NCBI GenBank assembly: GCA_947561585.1
Contig: CANNZV010000510.1
Location: forward strand, 62,001 to 126,000
DNA: 64,000 nt
Source: Caprella mutica
Taxonomy: Eukaryota > Arthropoda > Malacostraca > Amphipoda > Caprellidae
Reading direction: 5' to 3'
The position numbers and the translations under genes are program-made. The notes under the pieces were generated by a model, which ran no database searches, was not told the DNA's origin, and saw nothing but the letters and a program-made list of their open reading frames with translations. Numbering within the stretch: the first letter of the stretch is position 1; every line of letters begins with the position of its first letter. Shown in pieces: positions 23,407-34,650 of the stretch.

Positions 23407-23690
23407 GATACAAACATCACCAAAAGGTGATGTTTGTATCCCATTTCAAGTGATGTTTGTATCCCATTTCAAGTTATGTTTGTATCCCATTTCAAGTGAT
23501 GTTTGTATCCCATTTCAAGTAATGTTTGTATCCCATTTCAAGTGATGTTTGTATCCCATTCCATGTGATGTTTGTATCCCATACCATGTGATGTTTGTAT
23601 CCCATACCATGTGATGTTTGTATCCCATACCATGTGATGTTTGTATCCCATTCCATGTGATCTTTGTATCCCATTCCATGTGATATCACA
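23407..23690. repeat. 23-bp minisatellite primed by a perfect hairpin
   Basis: GATACAAACATCACC, four bases, then GGTGATGTTTGTATC form a perfect 15-bp stem at 23407-23440. From about 23426 the right arm continues as 11-12 tandem units containing GTGATGTTTGTATCCCAT. Early units end TTCAA; later ones end ACCAT or TCCAT, so two unit variants were amplified in blocks. Open frames on both strands here are repeat translations. Confidence 0.9.
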
Positions 23691-24190
23691 TTTTTCCTCT
23701 TGAAGCCAAGTGTTCATTCGAAGCGTTTCTCAAAATGGTTTGAGTTCAATTCCGAAGAGTAATTTGGTCGTTTTCCTTTCTTCGTCACACACTCAATTAT
23801 TTTGCACACTTTTTCAGTTAGGGGAGAAATGTTGGTTTAAATCGTTTTTATTTCATTCGGTATTTTAGAAAACTGTTCTATTCTTATGCAAAGTGTGTAC
23901 CTCGTATATATTTATGGTATGATATTTGCTATACAATCATGTGCTAAGCTTGTGGATCAAATAAATGAAACCAAAATTTACCAAACATAACTTAACTCTT
24001 TCAATTGATATCATATCTTTTTATGTTAATGTTGTTATATTAGTTCCTTATTCGATTTTATTTGAAAATTTACACCATTTCAATATATTATATATTCTCT
24101 AATAATTGGATTTAATTATTTTTTGATATACGATATTTTTTAGATATTGATTAGTTAACTCTCTCAATTTTTTTGTAACAATTATGCGAC
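23691..24190. other. No gene recognised
   Basis: AT-rich with no structure supported. Confidence 0.5.
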
Positions 24191-24645
24191 CAGGGGCTCT
24201 ATCCTGAAGCTGTCTGTGGTGAATGGAAGAGAAGGGGGTTGGCGTCCCATAGGCACTAAATTTTTAATTCGGATTATGTTCTGTCATTTTTCATTTTTAC
24301 CATGTTAATCCTTCTTTTACACTACTTGCAGTTTTAGAAGGTAGCGCTAGGATTATGCTCTTATTTAGTTTTGTGTAAGGTAGGCTCTTCCTTTTCCTCT
24401 TCCATCTGGGAGTGCAGCCACCTGTGATTGTGTCCCTTTTCGTCACATTCCTTGCTAAATGAATGCATTCACGGAGTAGCCTTTCTGCATCCATGAGCAA
24501 TGTCACCGACTGTGATATGTAACTTTGTTCATGGTAGCACTTTCCTAGTTCACTGCTCCTTTCTGTCTCTTGTATTTAATTTCCCTTTGACTCAGCGATA
24601 AAGTCAACGATATGGCAGAAGCAGACGTTAAACTCCTACTAAAAT
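24191..24645 (+). repeat. Dispersed repeat, full-length-like copy 2
   Basis: Same family and orientation as 14744-15236: it starts CAGGGGCTCTATCCTGAAGC and ends GCAGACGTTAAACTCCTACT. Small deletions distinguish the two copies. The minus-strand 69-codon open frame at 24297-24506 is within it. Because minus-strand frames in several copies remain fairly open (for example LMDAERLLRE), derivation from an old coding sequence cannot be excluded. Confidence 0.8.
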
Positions 24646-25369
24646 ATGATATTACTAAGTGGCACTTTCAATAATTAAAAAAACATTTTTCTGAATACAA
24701 AATTGCAATAGGTGTTATGAATTTTTTTTTACTGTTACTGTTTTCTGGTATTTATTGAACGCTCCACTAGTTTTAATTGATGTGACCCTAATAAAGAAAG
24801 TCAAGACCAATTGCAAAATCAGTCCTTTGTTCTCCATGCAAGATTCATTCTCATATTGGCAACAAACACAAAATTTGTCACCAGAATATCAGCGATGGGA
24901 AGTGACGGCAAAAATAAAGAGGTTGCAATGTATTCTGGCCTCAAATCCTAATCTGATGATCCTCCAACTAAAAACTGAATAATGAAACTTGAAATGTTTA
25001 TTGTCATTTCAAAATGATTGGCTAATTGTGCTAAAAGGAAATATTTCGATATATTGACTAGCTCTCATTCGTGCAATTGTATGAATTGGGAGCAGCTTCT
25101 GTACAACCAGATAAAAGAATATCGAGCCTAACATTGTTCTTGCAGCAAGATTCTAAGACACATGTCGTATTTTCTCGAAGATCAGTAAGTAACCTTATGA
25201 AAATTCTGAAGATGTCCCATTAATCTTGATCGTAAGGTAAATGGCAAAACTTTGCATCAAAAAGTCTCTTCTATGATCTAACTTTTCACTAACTGTCAGG
25301 CACACTGTGTCCCTATATTACGAACCTCTCCTATAATTAATAATTTGTGATACTTCCACTGACTCTAAT
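24646..25369. other. Weakly coding-like stretch, no gene called
   Basis: A 75-codon open frame (24755-24982) includes a protein-like SPEYQRWEVTAKIKRLQCIL. Its composition is less biased than other frames here, but there is no recognised domain, no partner copy, and the frame lacks clear splice borders. It may be a decayed element or an isolated exon. Confidence 0.25.
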
Positions 25370-25467
25370 GTGGTAGTAAGGAAGTAGCCTCTATAGTGAA
25401 ATATTTTTTTAAGTCTTTAATGAATAGTCATCAGTTTTGTTCACTATAGAAGCTAATTCCTTACTAA
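25370..25467. repeat. Inverted-repeat hairpin
   Basis: TAGTAAGGAAGTAGCCTCTA and the adjoining TAGTGAA pair with TTCACTATAGAAGCTAATTC and CTTACTAA at about 25440-25467. The loop is about 40 bases. It is flanked by TACGAACCTCTCCTATAA and TAGAGGAGCTCTACTGTAAT, perhaps the outer ends of a larger element. Confidence 0.65.
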
Positions 25468-26888
25468 GGACACTATATTCAGTATACAGGATTTTATCAT
25501 AGAGGAGCTCTACTGTAATATGAAATAACGATGCAAGGTAATTTTAACCATATATACAATTTATTGGATGTGACACTGTAATGTTTCTCTACTCCTAACT
25601 TTATTATTTTAAATACATATTTCTTATGATTCTCCTAGGTAGAACCATTAATACAGATAGGTCAGAATAGTAAAATCTTCAGAGTGACATTTTCAGGAGG
25701 AATTTTTCTCACACTTAAAGGGCTTATTAAGATTTTTTAACCTTTAAATAAACATTCCAAATACGTAAGATGTAGCAATGTACATCAATAAAAACGAAGT
25801 CACAGTCGGTGGTTAGATTAATTGAGTTGAGGAACATACCAATGTATTTCTAAATATTATGGTATTTTCTCAAAAAGAAATTTAGCAGTGATTTTTTCGG
25901 TAACAAAAGTTAAATTAATATATAGGAGAACGTCGCAGAACTTTATAAAGCTCACAGTACTCGGAAAGTGGGCATTAATGGTTAAAATATTAATGTATGA
26001 TAATGTTATAACCCATTTTGTGATTAATATCTGCGTTAGTTTACATAAATTTGGAATATTATTATTAGCAGCACTGATCAAAATCAATTATTTACTTAAT
26101 TGATTATACAGCATATTGATTATAATGTACAACTTCTCATTTCCATTATTCGTTACCGGCATCTTTCTGAAGATTAAACACAATTCAAGGTACGGAAAAT
26201 AAAATATTCCTCGGGGATTTCAAGAAGTTTTCTTATCAAAGTTTAGCTACTTAGATGAAAAGTTATTACATCATTCTATATCAAAAGAGAGAACGTGTAC
26301 AAAAGAAAGAACATTAGTGGAACAAGAATTACTAATAGATTTAAAATACTCCCATTCTGTTAATAAATAGTACATTAGTCTACCATGAAAATAGTTTCAT
26401 CTAGAAATTAGACTCTGAATCGGATAACATTTTAAGTGAAGTAAAAATTATTTTAATAGAAAAAATTGAAATTATTATTATTATTAAAATTATTTTTCCT
26501 TAAAATACATATTATTAATTTTGTTTTGTATTTTTTACAACTTCTTGTTTTCTCAGATTTGATAATATTTTTATCATAGAAGGAAACGTACTAAAATTCC
26601 TTAATTATGTTTTGTATCACATTTTTAGATGATATATGTACGTATGTATGAGCTCAATTACTAACAGTATTTTAGGAATTAGTGAAATTATGAAACATTT
26701 CCTCAATAACCTTATTGAATCTCAAATTATGATACAAATTTTAATTTTTTTACCTCTATATTTAAAAGAAAATGTATATTTATATAATTCAATGGTGTAC
26801 AATCCTCTGTACCGTTAACACTTTAGCTATGCTCTAAGAAGATGCATATATCCATACCTTTTCATATGATGGATTTTGTTGAATAATT
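25468..26888. other. No gene recognised
   Basis: CACAGTACTCGGAAAGTGGG at 25953 is a solo end of the family at 649-787. An (ATT)n tract lies at about 26469-26487. Open frames at 25857-26103 are antiparallel shadows and 26636-26818 is AT-driven. Confidence 0.45.
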
Positions 26889-26942
26889 ATTACCATTGCA
26901 GAATCTGGTAAGGTCATATTTTCATCGGAATTTATATATTTA
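26889..26942 (+). repeat. Fragment of the TGACCT-unit repeat (left edge only)
   Basis: TACCATTGCAGAATCTGGTAAGGTCATATTTTCATCGGA-like order of motifs matches the edge of the family at 27082 and the complement of 3330-3376. Only about 50 bases remain, 150 bp from the larger copy. Confidence 0.55.
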
Positions 26943-27081
26943 TTTATTTTTTAGTGATATTTTCATAAAAAGACAAGTTAAACACATGTGTATACTTTCT
27001 TTTATTACGGCCAATGTGTACTCTTACATTGAGGCTTTTTTCAACGTTCAAATTAATTCAGGGCCTAAAGAGTTGGCCTTT

Positions 27082-27660
27082 ATTACCTTCGCAGAATGCA
27101 GGAAGGTCATATTTTAGCCCTCATTTATTTATTTATCATCTTGTTATTCGCTTAACTCAAAAAGTATTCAACCAAATTGCCTGAAATTTGGTGAAACGAT
27201 TGGCCATATCCAGTGACTTGCTGGTAGAGTTTTGGGAGCGACCCGGTCAAAGGTCAAGGTCATGGTCATTTAAAACTCATAAAATATTGGACCATATTGC
27301 ATGAAACTTGGTGGGACGATTGGTCAATATACAGGACCCATTTTGTTAGATTTTGGGAGCGATCGGGTATAAGATCAAGGTCAAGGCCATTTGTAACTCA
27401 ATAACTCCAAAAGTATTCAACTAAATTGCCTGAAATTAAATGGGACGATTGGTCAATGTCCAGTCACGATCTGGTAGAATTTTGGAAGCGATCCGGTTAA
27501 AGGTCAAGGTCATTTATAACCCGATAACTCAAAAAGCGTTGTACCAAATTGCATGAAACTTAGTGGGACGATTGGTTATTATCCAGTTAGCAGTTTCTTA
27601 AATTTTGGAAGAGAACGGGTCAAAGCGGAGGCGAAGGTATGCGCTCTACCGAGTGCACAT
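27082..27660 (+). repeat. TGACCT-unit repeat, opposite orientation copy
   Basis: It starts ATTACCTTCGCAGAATGCAG and ends GAAGGTATGCGCTCTACCGA followed by GTGCA, the mirror of 2444-3376. About four units carry GGTCAAAGGTCAAGGTCA-type motifs and TTGGTGGGACGATTGGTCAA. The difference in unit number between copies shows expansion or loss inside the element. Confidence 0.8.
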
Positions 27661-27954
27661 AATCTAGTTTTCTTTGTTTCTAATGCAAATTTCGTCTTTT
27701 TTTAAATATTATCCTAATGTTACTTATAATATCTATCTATTCAATTGTCATTAATTAAAATTTACTTTTATTGTTTGCAAATTAGACTATGAATAATGAA
27801 GAAATTTAAAAAATAATAATTAGAACATTATTATTTGGAATACTATAATAAATAATTTAAATAATGGTGTCAAAATGACTTAGAAATTATTGTATCTGTG
27901 TATGGGCTATTTGATTGAAATTCTTATTCTTAAATTATCATTATCATCACAGTG
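27661..27954. other. AT-rich spacer
   Basis: Nothing recognised. Confidence 0.5.
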
Positions 27955-28400
27955 CCTTTTCTCTGATAGTACATCATCACAGTGACTCTTTTCTCTGATA
28001 GTACATCATCACAGTGACTCTTTTCTCTGACAGTACATCATCACAGTGACTCTTTTCTCTGATGGTACATCATCACAGTGACTCTTTTCTCTGATAGTAC
28101 ATCATCCCAGTAACTCTTTTCTCTGATAGTACATCATCACAGTGACTCTTTTCTCTGATAGTACATCATCACAGTGACTCTTTTCTCTGATAGTACATCA
28201 TCACAGTGACTCTTTTCTCTGATAGTACATCATCACAGTGACTCTTTTCTCTGATAGTACATCATCACAGTGACTCTTTTCTCTGATAGTACATCATCAC
28301 AGTGACTCTTTTCTCTGATAGTACATCATCACAGTGACACTTATCTCTGATAGTACATCATCACAGTGACTCTTTTCTATGATAGTACATCATCACAGTG
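27955..28400 (-). repeat. 32-bp minisatellite, ~14 units
   Basis: Tandem units contain ACATCATCACAGTGACTCTT and TTCTCTGATAGT, period 32. The units are highly uniform, with scattered point changes. It is the reverse complement of the array at 58270-59105, so the same satellite sits at two places 30 kb apart in opposite orientations. There are no unique spacers, so it is not a CRISPR. Confidence 0.95.
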
Positions 28401-29963
28401 CATTTTTTTCTGATCGTTTATAACGATAATTTCAGTTTATACATTTTTATGAGGAAAATAATTTAAAAAATGTAGAGGGCTCATGATTACTCAATGCAGA
28501 ATAGAATTGTTTAAATTCAGCTAATTTAATTTAAAAAAATTGATTCACTTTTGAAATTAATATGTAGCATGTAAATCATCACATATATGCACTATTTTTC
28601 CAGTATTTCGTTGACACACCGAGCCTTAATAAAATACCTCGGAAATCATAATATAGTTCACATTTGCCCTCATATTTTGCATTTATATTAAATATTTGCC
28701 AGTCGAGTCTATTCAGGTTTCATACGCAATTTTGTTTTGCATTTTCGTTGCCAGATATGCAGTGAATATTCTCTCCGATTCGAATATGAGATAGTGAAGA
28801 TTCATTGAAAGATGACTCTAGCAGAGTAGCAAACTGACATTCTCTGCTAATGAAAAAGACGAATTGCTGCATAGCTTCTGAGTTTCTTTGACACATGAGA
28901 GTTTCATCATAGCAAATGAAAACCACTTCATTTTATTCGGATCACAGGATTCGACCTCTCTGCAATTTGTACGGGGCAAAGTAGGTAAAATTTGTAGTAG
29001 GTACTTGAATTTTAATTAGGTTTACTGTAGTCGAGATCTGAAAATTGTAAGTGTCGGACATTTACCAGCACCTACTTTCCCAGTACTTTTTGAATGTCCA
29101 AATATTGCAATATCACTGTTAAATACGCAATGTCAGTTTTTGAATGGTAAGATTTAAGATATATCTGTCTTGAAATCTTTCATTTAACAATATTTTAGTT
29201 TTTGATACCATAATTCATCAATTAATTAGGATTAGAAAATTTATTTTTTCTCATAACTTGCATTGAGAAAAAAATATGGAATTTTGGAAATATACGAATG
29301 AAACTTGCATTGAAATTCATATGACATTTTGTACTAAAGCATAACTAGTGTTCTTGCCATGAGTCAGTGCACTTCATAAAATGAGTTTATTTTTCTATTT
29401 GTATTTCTCGTGTAAAATAAATCACATAGTGACTTCCTGCAGTGAACTTGTAAAGAGAACATCCACTCAGTATGCAGATTGAATATCATAAAATCTAAAG
29501 GCTGGATCTTTTGATTCAAACATCTGCTCTACACTTCTATTTGCTTAGTCAGCAATAAAGTCAATTGGATAGAAATCTGAGAAGCAGAGTGATTTCTGAA
29601 AAACGGAATAATATTTGAATTTGAGGAAGAATAGATGCTTCGCTCACAAATAAACTTGAAATAGTGTAAATATCGGCCATTGTTTGACTGCCAGAACAGC
29701 AATTTTGGAGTCATTCTTCTTCAGACAGGCGTTAAAAAAGACATTTCGCTAAATTGAGTCAATCTCAATTTCAGACTCTCCAGCTGTGTAGGTTCCTCTT
29801 TCTCCCAGCATTCAGTCTGGCTTTCGACTCCGTGGAGAGAGGGTGAGCTGTTCGGAGTTCCTGGACCTTGTAATGACAGACCTCGCAGTGTGATTCTGTG
29901 GCGGGAGAAGTTTGACACACAAAATTAAATAATTTACCTAAAATGAATTACTTATTTTTTCAG
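28401..29963. other. Upstream region of gene copy 2; no separate gene called
   Basis: A relic of the ACAGTACTCGG family lies at about 29050-29100. The block 29760-29920 is distinctly richer in G+C and could hold the promoter or a 5' UTR exon of gene copy 2; GGGTGAGC at about 29841-29848 would serve as a donor to the acceptor at 29963, but this is speculation. Minus-strand open frames at 28720-28926, 29529-29714 and 29721-29918 resemble nothing known. Confidence 0.35.
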
Positions 29964-30180
29964 ATTGTCAATGTATTTTGCTATCTGTATGTAAGAGTGT
30001 TCTATTGAGTGTGAGGTTAATTGGCAGGTATGCCACGAGCAAACAATGTTCTGACTAACTAAATACAAAGTTTTCACTGATTGTCAGAATAACAGTTGGT
30101 AAACTCTACCCTTGTTACAATCATGCAACTGATTATCGCACTCTCTGTCCTGATAATCATGGATGCTACGGCCATTATGA
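29964..30180 (+). other. Signal-peptide exon of gene copy 2
   Basis: It is preceded by ACTTATTTTTTCAG, a good 3' splice site, so at least one 5' UTR exon probably lies upstream. ATG at 30123 starts MQLIIALSVLIIMDATAIM. The exon ends one base into a codon before GTGAGTATT (GT at 30181). Homology to copy 1 runs from 29965 to about 12 bases past the donor and then stops, so the conserved unit is the exon plus its donor. Confidence 0.75.
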
Positions 30181-33100
30181 GTGAGTATTATTTAGTACAT
30201 TTCTTGGTATTCTAATTTTCTAAAAATATTGTTATTTTATTTTTTCAAAACTTTTGCTATTTTATTTTTTTTCAAAATTTAGTTGTTTTATTTTTCCAAA
30301 ACTATTGTTATTTTATTTTTTCAAAATTTTTGTCATATTATTTTCTCGAAAATTTGTTATTTTATTTTTTCAAAAATTTTGTTTCATTTTTCCAATATTT
30401 TTTTATTCGAAACATTGAATGCATGGAAAAATGGTGATATATTGAAAATGTTGTATGCATTGAATTAATTTCTCATTGCAGTAATATTAGAATAAGATGC
30501 ACATTGAATATTAAAATGCATTTTAACATTATGTTCATCTTTTATTGATCAAAAACTATAATTAACTTATTTTTTTTTTAACTTAAACATTTCAATTTGC
30601 ATAAAGGAAGAGATTAGAGTTAAGTATATTACAACATTTTTAAATTCTTCCATTTTAATGTCATTATTTATGTTAAATATCTTTCTTAATCTTAACTATC
30701 GATAAAAATTCCTAAAGTAACTCTATAAAATTTATTTCATAAATAGAACAATTAAAATTATAGTACTGAATCTTGTGAATGAATTTCAGTAATGTTGGTC
30801 TGATCACAGTACTTTTATTCCTGGAATAGAAAAATAGAGAATATGGAATGATCACATGTAAGATGTGAAGCTGCATTCAAATTTCATGCTCCAGTTATTT
30901 CTGTTGCGGTATAAATATCTTCCTTCGCGCTAAAAAATATTGCCTACGTTTAAGAACTTGAACACTACCGAGAATAACGTGGATAAAATAGGTATTTTGC
31001 TTCAACATCATTTAATAGTTATTAAGTATAATTACTAAGCTATTCAATTGAGTACTTTTAAAATTGGTTAGATATTTAAAATATTATATTCTATGGCTAA
31101 GTAATTTTAGGGAAAAATTAATATAAAAAATTGACAATGATCAAATTCATACATATTTTTTTGAAATAGGAAATAAATTTTATTGCATTATTTAATTTAT
31201 TTTATAAAGCTCAATAAACAGAAATAAAATAAATAAACACATTTTACTATATAAGTATAATTATAACACAAACTGCAATAATAAGTATGTCTAGCTGGTA
31301 TCTTTTAATAACACACAAAATAATGTAAAGATAGACAAACGATATTTATTTTCCATTTAATATCATTTCGCATGAATTGCCAAATAGCTTGTGTTGCTAA
31401 AATGTTTTCACAGTGCGTATACAAAGATTTATAGACACATTAATAGTCTGGCCAAATTTTCCCATGTGTGCATTTTCGCTGACCTAATTCGGTACATTTC
31501 TCCCTTGGGAAATAGTGTCCCATAATGGTGTGCCAGTTCAATTTGTACCCTTATTTGTAGCCAATTTATTTGTTAAGAGCAGTGTGTGTGTCAATGGGCA
31601 GCGTGAAGACACTCTGCGAAAAATAATAAAAATATACACCAGTGGGGAAGGCAAGTTATGCCTAAAATAGAAACTGTATTAAAAAGAAACAATTAAACTT
31701 TAATTATTTATAGGAGAGCATTACCATAAAATAATATTACCTTATGCTATTATATTAAGCGAGTGGTTATTATTATTAATAAGTTAGTACATACCATAAA
31801 CTATGCAATACTGGAAGCTAAGGATCTTTTCGGTTTTCTGGGCGAATTTGAAAATATTGAAAATAATGCAAATATAATTATATCATAGATAAACGCGTTG
31901 TTCTTTAATGACCTCTGCTTTATGAGAACACCTCTCCTTGATGACGAAGATAGTAATAATAATTAAAATAACGAGTAATAATATAATTCATTTATGATAG
32001 AAAATGTGAAACTGTCCGATTACTAAGAACTTATCCCATTATTCTTACCTCAATGCCGATTTGTTCAAGGAAATGTTTATTATTTCATATTCAAATATGC
32101 CCATGAAACAGAAAATTGTTGTTACCTTTATATTGTAATTATCTTATTTTCATAAGCATCCAGGAAATAGAAACTTTTACTAATTACATTATTTAATATA
32201 ACAAGTCTGTATTTATTCTAACTAAATAATTTTATTTTAAAAGTCTGTAACTGTAATACCATAATATATTATTATTTTATTTCCATTATTTTCAAATGTG
32301 CCCAGCAAACAGAAAAAATTTCGAAGCTAATATAATATCCTTATGACTATAGTGTATACATATATACCATGATCTTATAATTCTATATTTTACAAATTAA
32401 TATTATTTCCTTCTGATAATGACTCATTGTATATATAGATTATTTTTAAAATGTTTTTTTTTTATATTATATTGGTTGAAATTGAATTAATAATTAATTA
32501 AAAAATCACTTCTTCATTTAGTATATAATTAAAATATAACTGTGCCAATTAACAGTGCTTAATGCCTATAAGTTGTATTAATTCTTTTTACCATTAATCC
32601 CCCTAAACAGAAATAGTTCAATAACCTTAAATTTTTAATTAAATATTCATTTATACCTATGATAAGCTTCTCTATTTTGAATACTCTTCACGCACGGGTT
32701 CTACTTCATTGAATGAATTTTAAAATTTATTTCTAAATTACAAATTCACTTATATAGCTTCGAAATATCCTACTTTTAAAATTGCAATCTTTTTGTCTGA
32801 ATTCAATTGAATTTCATCATTTTTATGTGCTCGATGTTTGAATTATTTACCTAAAAGGATTCGGAAATCATTTCAAAATGTTCTTTTTTAAATAATGATT
32901 TATGGTAAAATTAATTATTAAGAAGTTATAAAAAAACATTGTGGATCGATGAAAATTATTTTTTTAGTAGTTTTTTATACAGATATAAATAATATAATTT
33001 TCTTTCGTTAATAACTTAATGTTGACAACATCCTACAAATCGTGGTATTTCCACAATGCCAATTGTTTATCTTCTCCAGACACATTCAATTACTGCATTT

Positions 33101-34625
33101 AGTCATAATACCTTGCAATTTCCTCAATAATGTCTGGAATTCAAATCTAACCTCACGAATGCATGTCTGCAATCACTAGCGCCTGTTTTGGAGATGTGGT
33201 GAGCTCTTTATCTACTTCTACAGCCTTATGTAATCCAGTATTATCCTTGGTGTAATTTGATATGATAATACATACAGGGTGATTGATAACTAATGGTTTT
33301 TATAAGGCATTAGATAACTCGTAAATGAAAAATGTTTTGTCAAAAAAACATTTTTTGGGTTAACTATAATACGGGAGTGAAAAAAAAAACATTTATCAAA
33401 TTTAAAAAAAAAAAATTTGAAAAAAAGGTTCCACTAATGTTTTCTGTTACAACAGTCGCAGTCACATATAAGTAACAGTGCCTTTAGATTCATTGGACCC
33501 GAATAGAGTATTTAAAATTTAGATTTCCTTCTCTTTTTGCAATATTCTATCTCCCAATTCCAGTAGCGGGTGCAATTTCTCGCCACAGATTTTCCTGGTG
33601 AGTTTTACCGTGTCTGGTATTTACGACTCTTTGGGTCACACTCTGCCTTCTGTTTCAGATTCTCTTTTTGTACTTAGGAAAAACTTCAAGAACTATAATT
33701 CGTTACGAGAATATTATGATAATGCGCTCTTTTATTAAATATCATTTTATATGGTAAAGTGTAGAAAATAATATTTGTTTTGAGAGGAACTTTATTTCAC
33801 ATAAAGATTTATTATAAAGTCCTTATGATAGTAACATGAATATACCAAAAACATATTGATCATTAACTTTTGAAAAATTTGGTTAATTTTTTTCAAACAT
33901 TGAAATTAATTTCATGAATAGATTTAAATATTTAAAATATTAATGACATGAATAAAGTCAAATTATTGAATAATATCCCAATAAATTTTTTTTTTCATTT
34001 TCACACTGTAATCATAAACTACTGTAATTGAAACAGAATTGAATACAGCGTTATTATATTATGTAAGCATTCTTGTGTGGCTTTGCAGACTCAGCATTGA
34101 AGATATTATTACCGGTAAATAATGGTATATAAACATTGCATAAATCTATGGAAACTAAAGGTTAGTAATTTTTTTAACGTACTTATTTGGAATGAATTTA
34201 TTCATAATTTATAATCTAGGTATTAAAGTTTCGAGTGATATATTAAAATATATGTGCAAGTAAAATTAAGTAATATGAAACTTTTCATTGTGAAAATATC
34301 ATGAATGATTTATTTTCCGTATGAATTTAATGATTAGAATCAATATAAAGAACTATTGGTAACATAACAATGATTTTAAATGAATAACAATACATTTAAT
34401 TTCTTTCGTCCTTTCGTCTTTATTGAAAGATTTAATCAATGTGTGAATCGAACTTTATTTCATATTTAATTATTTTATTTGCGTTACCAGGATAATCAAG
34501 CCAAGTGTCCCGATAATCTATATCATTATGCGGTTGAATTACCTAATTATATTGGTGAATATTTCCGCATTTTAGAAGCAAAATCCCTCATTAATAATGT
34601 GATAAGCAAACAACAAACTTATTAA
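30123..34625 (+). CDS. Small secreted protein, copy 2, three-exon model (72 residues)
   Basis: I do not recognise the family. The model joins 30123-30180, 34089-34114 and 34491-34622 with a TAA at 34623. Exon 1 encodes a signal peptide (hydrophobic LIIALSVLII, likely cut after DATA). The 26-nt microexon follows CTTGTGTGGCTTTGCAG and precedes GTAAAT; it completes the phase-1 codon and adds nine residues including SALKILLP. The last exon follows TTTGCGTTACCAG and adds 44 residues beginning DNQAKCPDN, with a single cysteine and the motif VELPNYIGEYFRIL. Frames agree at both joins and the last exon is open over its whole length. The predicted product is a secreted peptide of roughly 50-55 residues after cleavage. 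The stop overlaps the AATAAA at 34624-34629, leaving almost no 3' UTR. Other exons in the 3.9-kb first intron are possible. Exon 1 is well supported; the join is inference. Confidence 0.5.
31985..32040. repeat. Solo end of the 13490-type palindromic family
   Basis: AAATGTGAAACTGTCCGATT, followed by ACTAAGAACTTATCCC, matches the right end of 13306-13685 with changes. No partner end is visible. Confidence 0.45.
33551..33672 (-). pseudogene. MADF-like domain fragment, copy a
   Basis: On the minus strand, two adjacent frames read NLKQKAECDPKSRKYQTR and then HQENLWREIAPATGIG, separated by a frameshift and closed by TAG. The W..IA....G pattern after a DP.S..Y segment resembles the MADF DNA-binding domain of animal transcription factors and some transposon proteins. 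Only a fragment remains. A second copy at 55446-55545 shares about 90 bases, which suggests a repeated element or gene family. The domain call is from pattern memory. Confidence 0.4.
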
Positions 34626-34629
34626 TAAA
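34624..34629 (+). promoter_or_regulatory. Poly(A) signal AATAAA of gene copy 2
   Basis: AATAAA overlaps the predicted stop codon by two bases. The same ATTAATAAAGAACAG context occurs at the 3' block of gene copy 1 (12883-12888). Confidence 0.6.
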
Positions 34630-34650
34630 GAACAGAAGTGGTTTGCCAAA

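Larger units (their letters stand above)
30193..34088 (+). other. First intron of gene copy 2
   Basis: Mostly AT-rich. A run of T-rich units of the type TTTTATTTTTTCAAAA lies at 30220-30400; the 61-codon open frame at 30283-30468 is its translation. A block richer in G+C at 31440-31620 follows an acceptor-like ATGTTTTCACAG but closes quickly in the phase that would join exon 1. ACAGGGTGATTGATAACTAA at about 33277 resembles the edge of a transposable element. MADF-like and palindromic-family fragments are listed separately. Confidence 0.45.

Noticed and set aside
23351..23689. Opposed open frames with repeated CIPFQVMFVSHFK and HGMGYK
   Set aside because: They arise from the 23-bp minisatellite.
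27955..28400. Regular 32-bp repeats resembling a CRISPR array (also 58270-59105)
   Set aside because: Units are head to tail with no unique spacers, and the context is animal DNA.
28720..28926. 68-codon minus-strand frame near gene copy 2
   Set aside because: No in-frame ATG at its 5' end (it opens with GTG after a stop), and nothing recognisable.
31440..31620. Possible second exon of gene copy 2
   Set aside because: The phase-compatible frame closes within about 24 codons and there is no counterpart in copy 1. The 34089 microexon model keeps a longer open frame.
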